64,000 nucleotides of DNA. Source: Aquarana catesbeiana. Its lineage: Eukaryota > Chordata > Amphibia > Anura > Ranidae. A program made the translations under genes and the position numbers. This document shows, in pieces, positions 11,415 to 22,117 of this stretch. The notes beneath the pieces were generated by a model. That model was given only the letters and a program-made list of their open reading frames with translations. It was not told where the DNA came from and searched no databases. Location of the stretch: NCBI RefSeq assembly GCF_042186555.1, contig NC_133329.1, forward strand, positions 185,071,706-185,135,705, written 5' to 3'. The stretch's first letter is position 1; each line of letters starts with the position of its first letter.

Positions 11415-12142
11415 ATGTTGCAATCAATCGATGGTACACAGATCATGCTCTTGGTCTTTCCTCCCCCAGGTATAGCAAGCGGGATAAAACCCTGCGCGCA
11501 CACCTGGAGGAATATACACTTACGACTATTAATGACAAAGAAAGCAAATTCTTAAGAGACTTAGCAGCCCATGAAAATGGATATGCCTACAATTGGGACA
11601 ATGCCAAGGAAACCAAAGCTAGAAACAAACCCTTTTCCACTAATATACCTACTTCGAATAACCATGCCTCTAACAATTTATCTGCTTCTTTTTCATCCAG
11701 TACCTCCACTGTTTACCAAGATTTGACACAGGAACAATTAGCAAAAAGAAGAAAAGGCGATCTTTCGGCCATATCTTCGGAGTCACTCCACCGCACACTA
11801 GGACCCACTCCTCTACCACATCCACCTACAGGTCATTCAAAGACCGCTCACGTATCCACTCCCTTCACTAAAGCACAACCCAAGTCGTCAGCGATTCCCA
11901 AATCATCCTCTACCAAGACACCTGCAGGCATAATGGCACCACCGCACCCTCAAACGCACATCACCTCCCGAAGGGTAAGTGAACCCACTATCACTTCCAT
12001 GTTTCCAGCCAGCTCTGCTACAGCAGACCCTAAACTTGCACCTATTTTTTTAGGGCAGGGCCAGGAGTCTCTTCCAAGCCCATCCCCCGATTTACACCCA
12101 CAAATGCCAATGATCCAGCAAGACCAACCACCCCTGATGTAA
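11415..12142 (+). CDS. Penelope-like element N-terminal coding region
   Basis: An open frame encodes a charged helical segment (KRDKTLRAHLEEYTLTTIND) followed by a long Ser/Thr/Pro-rich linker. It runs off frame relative to the RT domain: the RT frame takes over between about 12034 and 12120, near a T-run and GGGCAGGGCCAGG. No ATG belonging clearly to the element is seen because its left side is the palindrome junction; a pyrimidine-rich CCTCCCCCAG at about 11461-11470 could be a splice acceptor. It is likely the 5' part of the same polyprotein, separated by a one-base frameshift. Confidence 0.6.
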
Positions 12143-14529
12143 TCAATCTATCTTCTATTCCACTCAATGCGGATCAGATCTATGTACTCCAATTAGGCCT
12201 CACATTTTGTCCCTCTAACGACTTTGACAAATTCGCCTTTATTAAAGACGTGCATCTTTTTGCACGTAAACTTCTTTTCAAAGTGATCTATGACAAATCT
12301 CAATCTAATACTGCACTTGTTCAGAATGTGCATGTAAATCCTTCCCAACAGGTTCCCACCCTAGCGGAAATACAAGCCCTCGAAGAATTAATGTCACTTT
12401 GGGAGGAGGGGTGCACTGATGGTGACGACTCTCTTGATCCTACCAATCTTGAGGCCGCCGCCCTTGGTGCTCCCCCCTTCCCCCCTCCTGTTTCTTTTAA
12501 ACCCAAATCTGTGAACTTTCCAAATCTTTCTACAAATCCCAATATATGGGCCTTTGTACAACAGGTCACTAACACCATCGAAGGCTTAAATTTCAACTCC
12601 GCGTATCCCTCCAACCTAACTTTGGCTCAGATTAGGGCCATCAAATCCCTACAAAACCATCCTGAACTCACCATTAAGCCAGCCGACAAGGGTGGCAATG
12701 TGGTGGTGATGGATGTGTCCTTCTATGAACAAATGTGCCTGGATATTTTAAACAATCGCGAGTGGTATAGACCAATTTCTAAAACACTCATTGCTAACTA
12801 TATATCCGAATACCAACAGTTGATATTTGCAGCTTATCAAAAAGGCATTATAGACTCCAACACATGGAAATTTCTTTATGTTAAAGAACCCACTACCCCT
12901 ACCTTCTATTCCCTCCCGAAATTGCACAGATCTCTCGACCATCCACCTGGTCGCCCAATTGTGTCTGGTCGTCAATGCCTCACAGAATCTGCCAGTGCTC
13001 TGGTAGATAAATATCTGGCACCCCATGTTGTAGCTTTGCCTTCATATATAAAGGACACTATCCATCTCCTTCGTATATTAGATGGCCAATCCCTGCCCAG
13101 TGGCACATGGTTGGTAGCCCTAGATGTGGAAAGCTTATACAACGTAATCCCCCACAATAGAGGTATCTCAGTTATCAGCAAACTCATTCGTGCCAGAGGC
13201 CCCCAATATGATGAATACGGGGACTTTGTCCTCAAATTATTGAGGTTCATACTCACACGCAATTATTTCATGTTCGGCTCCTCCCACTTCCTCCAGGTGC
13301 AGGGTGTGGCTATGGGGACCAAGTGTGCCCCTGCCTATGCCAACCTGTACCTGGGGGGGTGGGAGAGGGAACTTTTTGACTCGATTCACTTTAACCCCTA
13401 CCTGTCCAGGATTATATCCTGGTACAGGTATATCGATGATATACTTCTGTTTTGGGCCGGTACTAAGGAAGAACTTTCCTCATTTGTACAAAGCCTTACT
13501 GACAACACATACAATCTAAGATTTACCATGGAGTGCAGCCAGTCTCAGATCCATTTCTTGGACCTTCAGATTGGTGTACAACCCAATGGCCAAGTCTATA
13601 CTACTCTATATCGCAAACCCTCTTCGGGCAATACAATCCTACATGCCCAGAGTGCCCATCCTGAGCCCCTCCTTCGAAGTATACCATATAGTCAATATGT
13701 CAGGATTAAACGTAACTGTACCCGCGATGAAGATTTCTTCAGGGCGGCACACGACCTCTATAATAGACTCTTAGATAGAGGCTACAGCCACTCTCTCTTA
13801 AAGAAAGCATTCCATAAGGCAAAAAAACTCAACCGTAAAGACCTGGTTTTCTCCGACAAACCATTGGATTCTAAACAACCCACACGACTCATCACCCAAT
13901 TCTCCAATCAGCATACCCAAATCAAAGACGTCCTCAAACAATTTTGGCCCTTACTCACATCTGATCCTACCATTGCCAAATATATTAACACTTATCCTGA
14001 TATTACCTATCGACGCTCTCCCTCTCTCCGTGATCGTCTGATTCATAGTCATCATTCTATTGACACTGCACATAGGCCTACTGCCACCGGTACCTATCAA
14101 TGTGGCAAATGTGACATATGTACATTCGTTGCCAACTCTCAGGTTGTTAATCTACCCGATGGAAACACACACACCATCAGACACTATGTCACCTGCGCCA
14201 CTGTTGGGGTTGTATACCTGGCCCAATGCCAATGCGGCGCATTCTATGTTGGCAAAACTAAGCGCCCCTTTCAGACCCGTATCCGGGACCATATCAAACC
14301 ACTATACAAGAACATCACCACTACGGCCATTAATAGGCATATCGCTGCCCAACATAACTCCGATCCCCATGTTATTTTGTTTTCCGCACTTGAACATATC
14401 CCCTCACATGTAAGAGGCGGTAGTACTGATAATTCACTATTACGACTCGAAACCAAATGGATTCATATATTAAATGCTACCATCTTCCCAGGACTCAATG
14501 AATATATTAGTTTTAAGCCCTTCCTTTAA
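12055..14529 (+). CDS. Penelope-like reverse transcriptase with C-terminal GIY-YIG endonuclease
   Basis: About 825 codons, uninterrupted. The N-terminal conserved region (QIYVLQLGLTFCPS, then DVHLFARKL) precedes the RT core: KPADKGGNVVVMD near 12675-12715, LDVESLYNVIP near 13117-13150, the VQGVAMGTKCAPAYANLYL block near 13297-13355 and the YIDD catalytic box near 13430-13441. The GIY-YIG nuclease lies at about 14203-14300 with its conserved GKTKRPFQTR arginine helix, preceded by a Cys-rich CGKCDIC segment (about 14104-14124). The enzyme copies element RNA at a nicked target. Length and domain order fit the endonuclease-bearing Penelope families known from fish and amphibians. This copy appears intact from the N-terminal RT region on. 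Confidence 0.92.
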   Translation, partial: AGPGVSSKPIPRFTPTNANDPARPTTPDVINLSSIPLNADQIYVLQLGLTFCPSNDFDKFAFIKDVHLFARKLLFKVIYDKSQSNTALVQNVHVNPSQQVPTLAEIQALEELMSLWEEGCTDGDDSLDPTNLEAAALGAPPFPPPVSFKPKSVNFPNLSTNPNIWAFVQQVTNTIEGLNFNSAYPSNLTLAQIRAIKSLQNHPELTIKPADKGGNVVVMDVSFYEQMCLDILNNREWYRPISKTLIANYISEYQQLIFAAYQKGIIDSNTWKFLYVKEPTTPTFYSLPKLHRSLDHPPGRPIVSGRQCLTESASALVDKYLAPHVVALPSYIKDTIHLLRILDGQSLPSGTWLVALDVESLYNVIPHNRGISVISKLIRARGPQYDEYGDFVLKLLRFILTRNYFMFGSSHFLQVQGVAMGTKCAPAYANLYLGGWERELFDSIHFNPYLSRIISWYRYIDDILLFWAGTKEELSSFVQSLTDNTYNLRFTMECSQSQIHFLDLQIGVQPNGQVYTTLYRKPSSGNTILHAQSAHPEPLLRSIPYSQYVRIKRNCTRDEDFFRAAHDLYNRLLDRGYSHSLLKKAFHKAKKLNRKDLVFSDKPLDSKQPTRLITQFSNQHTQIKDVLKQFWPLLTSDPTIAKYINTYPDITYRRSPSLRDRLIHSHHSIDTAHRPTATGTYQCGKCDICTFVANSQVVNLPDGNTHTIRHYVTCATVGVVYLAQCQCGAFYVGKTKRPFQTRIRDHIKPLYKNITTTAINRHIAAQHNSDPHVILFSALEHIPSHVRGGSTDNSLLRLETKWIHILNATIFPGLNEYISFKPFL

Positions 14530-17001
14530 GTTTTTCTTTTCCATGCCCCTTCCCCAGACAACGTCGTTTGTGGTTTTTCCTCTCTACCCTATCCTCTTCC
14601 ATCCCTTTCCCCCCCCCCCCTTCTATTCCCTTCTTAGTTTCTCATTCTCCTGTATTCCCTGTCTTTCTTTCCCTTTGCTGCCATGGCTCCACCCGGTATT
14701 TCATCCATATAATGTTTTTTTGACATGGACTAATACCTTGCCTTCTACATTGATTACAAATGCCTTTTTCCTTTTCTGAGACAAGCTGGCAAATTGACTC
14801 AATATATCTTATATCCCTGTATATTTTATAAGTGTATATTGCCTGTATTTATTTGCGACTTAAAACTCTTTTTTGTCATTATTGAACAATATTTTTCGAC
14901 ACAACTGTTGCAATACATATACTGTGTGTTTCCCTTTTTTATATATTCTTTTCTATATATTGTTTTTGCATTGTATTTTCAATTTTTGGTTGCAGGTTTT
15001 ACTGTCGTACTGGGACCCAGTGGTTCTCTATGCACACTGCACACATTGTGGCTGGATGTCGTGTGCTGACACACAGTAATTCCCACCTTCCCCAGTGGCC
15101 CCTGTGGATCGTTGGGCAAGATCGTTGGGATATCCTCCCATCCTGTGTCTCGGCGCACTACACTTCGTGCCCCTTTGTTCCCCGCCACTGGACTGCGGTT
15201 GTCCCTGGTGCCTTGGCTAGCCCCATGACTGGGGGGATTATCTGTGGCGTGGGTGGTGGGCGGCGGCTCCGCGGGCTCTCCCGGTTTGGGGGTGACATGG
15301 CTAGCGCTGTCTTTGCCTGTACGGACGCCAAGGCGCAGACAACTGTCTGCCCCTGGGTGCCCACGTCTGTTCTCAGACTCTCTGGTCCTTTATTCCATCG
15401 GCAGATTGGGTGAGATGACACCTTGGTACTTCCCATTCCAGGGGTGTTCGCCTCTCCAATCGCCATATGGTCCGTGAGATCTGAGCATGTGCGCGCGTTG
15501 CATGATGGAACTCGTAGTTCCTAGGCACCGTGCAGTGCACAGCCGTGGCTACCCCTCGTTTAGCGTCCGCACACCTGATCATCATCTGATCAGGTGTGGG
15601 GGGTATATGAGTAACCGGCCAGTCCCTCAGTTCCCATGGACGAGGGACGTGCCTGCATTCGCTCTGCACACAGCTACAAGGTAAACTTCTGCCTTTCAAA
15701 ACACCCTGACTTCATGTTGTTTACATGAATAAATTATTTACTATTCCTTTACATACTTTTTAGAACTTACTTTGGACCGGCCTCTTACTTTGGTGGTTAA
15801 CACTGATTTTCTCAAGCAACACGGTGTGCTTCATGATGAATTAGGTAATAGATTCCTTTTCACTAGCCTCACCTGTGCCCAAGTACATTTTAAAGTTTCC
15901 ATTTCCCTACCTTTCTGATCCTCCTTTTTTCCTTTATATTTCATATAGGATCCACTGTTATTTTTATCCCCTTTTCATCCCAGCACCGGTACTATATACT
16001 TGTGAATGTACCGCTATGAGAATCTTTTCTTACAGCAGATACCATCAAGTAAGTATAGGCATAAACTACCATATCTGGCCCCAGTTAACAACAGCAAGAC
16101 CCCTAACACTATCCATTTTTCCAACTAGGCCTGCTTTAAGTGGTCTGCAGATATGGTTCCACCTTGATGTCCTTTCTTTGCTGTGTGCATACATATATCA
16201 CAGGCACTTCCTGACCTTGCCTCTCTACAGCTTTTAGATATACATGTAAGTCCGCACTTTCTCCAGAGATATAGATACATTTATACCTATTTATATATAT
16301 ATATTTTCTGTTCTCTTTTTAATACAATGCACATATGCGCAACCCTCTATTCCTGGAATAACTACCACAGTGCATTATGACACATGACTATCTTTACATT
16401 CCTTTGCCAGGTCTACTGTATGCCCCCTGCAGGCATAATTTACGGCGCGGTCTGCCTGCTCCCCTGTGGGGATCTCCCTGGGTGGCTGTGTTCCCCCTCT
16501 CCCTCTCTTCCCTCCCGTCTTGGGCACTGACGCCCCAGGTATGTCCGCAGTTCCGTTTAGTGGTGTGGAGCTTGGGGTTGCATGAATGTCCAGCCACAGT
16601 TGCAGTGTGTTATTGTTTTTACTATGCAGTGTTTGGTCAAATTAATATTTCTAACATGTGTTCTTATGTTCACCACACAGAATTTTTTATATATATCCAT
16701 CCTATGAGCTCCTGTTCCCTGAAGAAGCCAATGTTTTGGCGAAACATGTAGGAAAATGAGCCCCCCCTCCTTCAACGGCCACTTGCCATCTGGCCCACTT
16801 GACCATTCTTAGGGTCACTTACAGTACATGTATCCACAAAATTTGTATAATTACTGTATGAATTGTTTATAATGTACATTGTATTTATGATAGACTATTA
16901 ATAAAATTTGTAATTTTAGTATTTTTTGTTCTATCTTTTCTTCTCTAATCTTCCTGACCCTAGCACCGCTATAATCCCTTGTCCACACACCCATTTAACG
17001 T

Positions 17002-17014
17002 TATATTCTGTGAT
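17002..17014. repeat. Target-site duplication, right copy (13 bp)
   Basis: TATATTCTGTGAT, identical to 7518-7530. See the left copy. Confidence 0.9.
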
Positions 17015-17820
17015 GTGTGCTGCTGATCCATCACCTCAGCATGGAGGAGGAAGGAGTGCAATCCTGTCTTGTGCACTGTGGCAGTGGCCACAGCGCTTGA
17101 GGTTTTTCTTGAACTTGCAGTTGTTTGTGGTGGTGGTTGTACATCTTGCGACACATTGGGCTGCCACCAATGGGCAGTCAAGGACAGGAAGGCATGCTGG
17201 CCACTTGTAGCACTCCATAAATCAGTTGTAAAGTGAACTGATTGGCCAGCAGCCTTCCCCAGCAAATCCTTCAAAACCCCAACACATGACCAGTACAGTG
17301 AGGTCACTACCATTCTACTGAATGTGGTGCATGAAGGGACCTGGTATTGTGGTGCCACAGCCTGCATCAGCTGCTTGAAGGGCTCCCCTTCCACAAAATT
17401 GAAAGAAGCCTCCCCAACAGCTATAAGTTGTCCGATGAGGCGCATAAGTTTACGGGATTGCTGTTTTGACATACCCTGGTAATGTACCCCTCCAAAATGT
17501 TCAATAGTGGGCTGTATGGATGTCTTTACCATTTTAGTATGACCTGCAGCTGCAGAAGTGGCTGTGACTTTGACACTGCTGCTGGTAATGGTGGTGGTAG
17601 ATGGGGGAGCCACACCCATTTCTTCCCTCAGCACCACTGGCCTGTGGTGGGTAAGCATGTGTTGCTTCATCCCAGCGTTCGTGAGATGACCCAACAGTCT
17701 CCCACGGCTGACTTCTCTGCTGCATAGTTTACATGCAGCTGTGCGGCCATCACCAACTGTCACGAAGTGCTCCCAAATTTTAGAACGACGGGTGCTGCCA
17801 CTGTGTGGTGAAGATTTTTT
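17002..17820 (-). pseudogene. hAT transposase, BED finger and catalytic N-terminal part
   Basis: Minus-strand frame with a BED-type zinc finger (KIWEHFVTV, CKLCSREV, then the histidines of MKQHMLTHH) followed by HFGGVHYQGM, the helical DNA-binding and dimer region, and HFTTDLWSATSGQHAFLSL, which holds the first catalytic aspartate. The frame is open from about 17812 to the Penelope junction at 17014. Its upstream neighbour (17821-19038) is joined through an A8 tract in which a one-base shift creates the stop; this is the only frame break seen in the hAT gene besides the Penelope insertion. Confidence 0.85.
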
Positions 17821-19038
17821 TTAGAGCGTTTCCTTTTCAGCTGCATATGCTGGAGCAAGTTGCTTAATTTGGGTTGTAACCTGGCCTGTGCACTCTGCTA
17901 TGCTGCTGTGTCTTTGTAATAAAATGGGAGGTGGCCTCATGTCAGGGATAGTGAAGGAGGTTACTTGACCAACAGTTTTGCTGGAAGCTCCAATGTTAAT
18001 GGGAGACTCAACCGGAACAGGAGAGGCAGGTGCCACCGGTGCTGTTCTTTCAGGGGAATACAACAGTGGGGAATCACATTTAATATGGGAAGAATATTCT
18101 ATCTCAACAATATTTGGTTCCTGATCAAGATTAAAAGGTAGGGTATAATCTGAATCTTCCATGTTTACAAAGGAGGATTTATCACCATCAGATGTTGGGG
18201 GGTCCTGCTGAATTCCCATTTCTCTCAGATAGCTAATGGGAAATGTGCCTAAAAAATCTCCCTCATTACTTGTATGACCTGCAGATGCCATTTTTTCAGT
18301 GGTGATGGTGGTGCCAATGTGAGTGGTGGTGGTGGAACTATGAGCATGCAAAATGTCTTGCTCATATTCTATTATTTCACGTTTAGGCTGCTTAAATGGA
18401 TGTTCAGAATCAAAAGCCTGTGTTGGTGGTACTGTCAGGCCTTTCCCGTAAAAAATACTTGGTGTCACCACATTTCCCAAAGTGCCCATAGCAGAGGTGG
18501 TGGTGACACAACTGGCACTAGTAGTAATTGTGCAGGTTGTTTTTTGGGGAAGATCCTGAAAAAGGCGACGACATGCAATAGATGATGACTGCTTCCTGGT
18601 CTCAGAGCAGGACCTCTTAGCCCTGCTAGTAGGGGATTTTGAACCTACAGTTTCCCTCTCTGACCTTTTCTGTTTGGAGGGTGGCCTTAGCACAGCACTA
18701 CTACTAGTCAAAGTATTAGAGTTTGGCCTTTTGCAGCTGCTAGCTCTGCCTGAAAGCTGTGGCTGAGGCATGGAAACAGGACAGGCAAGCTGCTCCTGCT
18801 GCTTCATTTGCCTCCCCTTTGAAAAGTCACTCCTGTGAGACCTAACACGACTACTGGAACGTTGTGTAGTACTGGTGGTGGAAGTACGACTGTCTGGGCC
18901 TGGCAATACAGATGCTGACATACATGACACAGACAATGGTGGTACAAAGTACTCACAGGTGCTGGTAGTGGTTGTTGTTGCTGTGTCACTGCTGCGGCTG
19001 ATAACAGGTGGAACCTCATGTTGAGAGCTTGAATCCAT
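17821..19038 (-). pseudogene. hAT transposase, disordered N-terminal region
   Basis: 405 codons starting at an ATG in good context (AAGATGG) at 19038. The product is Ser/Thr/Pro-rich and low in hydrophobic residues, with short basic stretches (PPSKQKRSERE, RAKRSCSE) that could be nuclear localisation signals and acidic stretches near the end (FVNMEDSDYTLPFNLDQEP). Such long disordered leaders ahead of a BED finger are seen in ZBED-like hAT proteins. The frame ends at an A8 tract just before the BED segment; the downstream frame is one base away, so the natural product was probably one protein of about 1,090 residues. Confidence 0.75.
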
Positions 19039-19308
19039 CTTGACAAAAGACTGGACTCTCTTCTGCTGCTTGTCAAATGTCTCCCTCCTCTGCTCAAAAT
19101 CCCTTTCTCACTCAGTTACCACCAGGCAGGCATGCAGTAAAGTTTTACCCTTAATCCAACCTCCATCACAAAATAAAGCAGCTGATTGGACTGTAAATTA
19201 CTCCATACCAGTAATCCAGCCCCCAAGGAATCAAGTGATTGGCTTAAAGAACTGTACGTTTTTAATATCCGGAATAACTAATGAGTTTGCACTGAAATTG
19301 AAATTCAT

Positions 19309-19624
19309 ATGAATTGTGCAACTCTCGGACATTCGGATGCATTCGTAAGCATTCAAATTCGTCTGTATTTTGCAACTTTCGGACTTTCGGATGCATTCGT
19401 AAGCATTCGAATTCGTCTGTATTTTTCAACTTTTGGACATTCGGGTGCATTCGAATTTTCGTTCAAAGCGATTACAAATGCATTAGGCCGCGTTAAAGCA
19501 TTAACGAATTATGCCGAAAACAACGACTATTTAAGGTAGAATTTAGTTCGGATTTGGTTTTATTCGTAATTGCTTTGTTCGGATATTCAAATGCTTCCGA
19601 ATGTCCGAAAGTTGCACAAGCCTA
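19309..19624. mobile_element. hAT-like MITE with 54-bp subterminal tandem repeats
   Basis: The right end, read inward, is TAGGCTTGTGCAACTTTCGG; the left end is ATGAATTGTGCAACTCTCGG. Inside the left end a 54-bp unit starting CAACTnTCGGAC is repeated in tandem from 19319, 19373 and 19427. ATTCG/CGAAT motifs recur on both strands, typical of hAT subterminal transposase-binding repeats. A target duplication is not clear. It lies 270 bp from the start of the hAT gene and might instead be that element's terminal region. Confidence 0.5.
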
Positions 19625-20139
19625 CTGAACATCCACTCAGAATGAGGAAAGACCCACCTGGCCGTTTATGTACAGTGGCCAGGTGGAAGGAGGTTAATGC
19701 ACTGTTTAATTGGGCAACTATGTGGAAAATGAGGTTTGACCCTTTCACTGTGGTAGTGACATACAGCACCTCTTCCAGCTAGTCATGTCCATACGCTGTT
19801 CATACCTGGCATTCCTCTTTCTGCTGTAAGCTCATGGTAACTTCAGTCACAACTTCAGGCACAAAGAAAAACAATTGCTGTTCCCTGTTCACACCACAAC
19901 ACTGGTATGTGCAGATTTTTTCTGTGCAGGAATCGGCAATATGTATGCAGTTTCCTGTACAGAAAAAAACTGATGTGACATCAACAATGTAGTGTGAACA
20001 AGGCACATAACTGAAGCACATGAAGACTGATATCAACATGCATAAAAATGTACTGAAACACGTATGAAAACTGATTTAAATTCCTGTCTCTGCAACTGAA
20101 ATCTGCACATTTTTCATGCACAAATGGTGTGAAACTGAA
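19625..20139. other. Unassigned stretch
   Basis: No open frame or repeat family recognised. Short repeats such as TGTGCAGATTTTTTCTGTGCA are present, without a clear structure. Confidence 0.4.
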
Positions 20140-20777
20140 GCAGTGAAAAATGAAAACCTCCAGATTTTTAGAGAAAGTTGGTTATTTACAGTTTTGCGTA
20201 CCTTCTATTTTCACCATTTCACAAAAAGGTGCAACTAAAAATTCACAAATGTTTGACATTTATTTACTCAATACAAGTTTAGCTTTATATTTAGTTGGAA
20301 TTTAGCAGGAAAATCTCCTGTGTATATGCGGATAATGATTTTAGCATATTTTTAGCAAAAATATTGTTTTTATAAACATTTGCACAAATATCACAGGGCC
20401 TTAAAAATCTGTAGCACCTTTTTTTTCTTCTACTTGTCATGTGTTTTCAGAAACATGTATGGTTTGGGGGATCTTTTACAAACTCTGAAAAGTGTGGTTG
20501 AAAAATGAAAACCTCCAGTTTTTTAGAGAAATGTGGTCTTTCACAGTTTTGCATACTTTCTATTTTCAACATTTCTCAATAAGGTACAATATAAAATTAA
20601 CCAATAATTATTAAATCAATACAGGTTTCGTTTTTACATTTAATAGGAATTTAGCATGAATTTTGTAAAATTTGCTGTGTTTGTATCTGCTAATTATAAT
20701 TTTAGTGTCTTTTCAGTTAAAATATTGTTTAGATAAACATTTGCGCAAAGATTGGGCCCTAAAAATCAGTAGCATCA
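20140..20777. repeat. Two-copy tandem duplication, period about 360 bp
   Basis: The sequence starting GAAAAATGAAAACCTCCAG at about 20141 recurs at about 20501. Both copies then share the order ...ACAGTTTTGC.TAC.TTCTATTTTCA..ATTTC..., ...TTTAGCA..., and ...ATAAACATTTGC.CAA.... The copies differ at many sites, so the duplication is old. I do not recognise the parent sequence; it could be the repeated interior of a MITE. Confidence 0.6.
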
Positions 20778-20826
20778 GTTTATTTTACTGATCATGAGGA
20801 AGGCAAGAAAAGAAAATCAATAACGC

Positions 20827-20990
20827 ATGATCCAATTTGCTACAATGAGGGAAAAAATCATTCCTGATCCTCCAAGAGGTAATCAGATATTCCCTGGATC
20901 ATCTTTACCTATAAATAGTAGTATCCAGTTATGTTTTGTGCATTTAGGAAAGAATCCAGACCGATTTTTTTTTTTTTTAAAAAGATTTGT
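20827..20990 (-). mobile_element. CR1 LINE 3'-end fragment
   Basis: The plus strand reads ATGATCCAATTTGCTACAAT...CCCTGGATCATCTTTACCTATAAATAGTAGTATCCAGTTATG...GCATTTAGGAAAGAATCCAG in blocks that match the 3' untranslated region of the larger CR1 at 38550-38664 and 40861-40890. The element is in minus orientation and truncated soon after. Its intact GTATCCAGTTATG block shows the pre-insertion state of the site where the Tc1 element at 38667 landed. Confidence 0.75.
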
Positions 20991-21168
20991 TAAAGGAGCA
21001 GTGATTTTAATGATTTTAATGATGCTTGAAGTGAAACAATAAAAATGAAAAATTAATTTAAATATAGTGAATGGGGGGTCCCCTTTGTCTGCCTGTAAAG
21101 TGGTACACCTGTACCGTGTATAGAACCTACTGAGCAAAACTGACATTTATAAAGAAAAAAATTGACAT

Positions 21169-22117
21169 TTAACCCCTTCCCGACTGTACTGCGGCAGGTT
21201 GACTCCCCTGGGCGAAACAATGTTACCTTACATCGGTCCGCCTTTTGACCACTAGGGGGCATGCACCCATGGCGCGATGCTGGAGCCGATGCGCGTGCCC
21301 GGTGGTCACAATGACCGCTGGGCACCTGCGATCACTCCACACAGAGACAGAATGGAGATCTGCCAATGTAAACAGACAGATCTCCTTGCTGTCAGGGGTG
21401 AGGAGAGCGATCTGTTGTTCATATTAGGTATGAACAACAGTTCACTCTCCTCAGGCAGTCCCATCCCCCCACAGTTAGAATCACTCCCTAGGACACACAA
21501 TTGTCCCCTTGATCGCCCCCTACTGTTAACCCCTTCCCTGCCAGTGACATTTATACAGTAATCAGTGCATTTATCGCTGTATAAATGCCAATGGTCTCAA
21601 AAATGGGTCAAAAGTGTCTGATCTATCAGCCATAATGTCGCAGTCCCAATAAAAATCGCTGATCTCTGCCATTACTAGTAAAAAAAAAAAATAATAAAAA
21701 TGCCATAAATCTTTCCCCTATTTTGTAGATGCTATAACTTTTTAATATACGCTTATTGCAATTTTTATTACCAAAAATATGTAGAAGAATACATATCGGT
21801 CTAAACTGAGGAAAAAATTTGCTTCTTAAAAAAAAAAAAAAAAATTGGGGATATTTATTATAGCAAAAAGTGCAAAATATTGTGGTTTTTTTTCAAAATT
21901 GTTGTTCTTTTTTTGTTTATAGCACAAAAAATAAGATCTGCAGAGATGGTCAAATACCACCAAAAGTAAGCTCTTTTGTGAACAAAAAAGGACATTAATT
22001 TTGTTTGGGTACAACGTTGCACGACCGCGCAATTGTCAGTTAAACAACTCAGTGCCATATCGCAAAAAAATGGCCTGGTCATTGAGCAGCCAAATCTTCT
22101 GGGGCTGAAGTGGTTAA
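21169..22117. mobile_element. piggyBac-like non-autonomous element (TTAA-flanked)
   Basis: Bounded by TTAA at both ends: TTAACCCCTTCCCGACTG at the left and CTGAAGTGGTTAA at the right, so inward termini read CCCCTTC and CCACTTC. No transposase is encoded. Internally it shows the AT-rich 3' half with A- and T-runs common to this frog family. The open frames inside are not genes. Confidence 0.65.

Larger units (their letters stand above)
11415..17001 (+). mobile_element. Penelope-like element, longer plus-strand copy
   Basis: This starts at the centre of the palindrome (11415) and ends at the 13-bp target duplication (17002). It holds an N-terminal frame, the RT/GIY-YIG frame and a 2.5 kb 3' untranslated region (14530-17001) without credible genes. 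Penelope-like elements reverse transcribe at a nick and commonly insert with partial inverted copies. Here the partner copy is 3.9 kb long, so the full insertion (7531-17001) is a 9.47 kb inverted dimer. Confidence 0.88.

Noticed and set aside
11975..12053. GTAAGT...AG intron in the Penelope gene
   Set aside because: Joining 11974 to 12054 gives a frame that soon stops and does not enter the RT frame.
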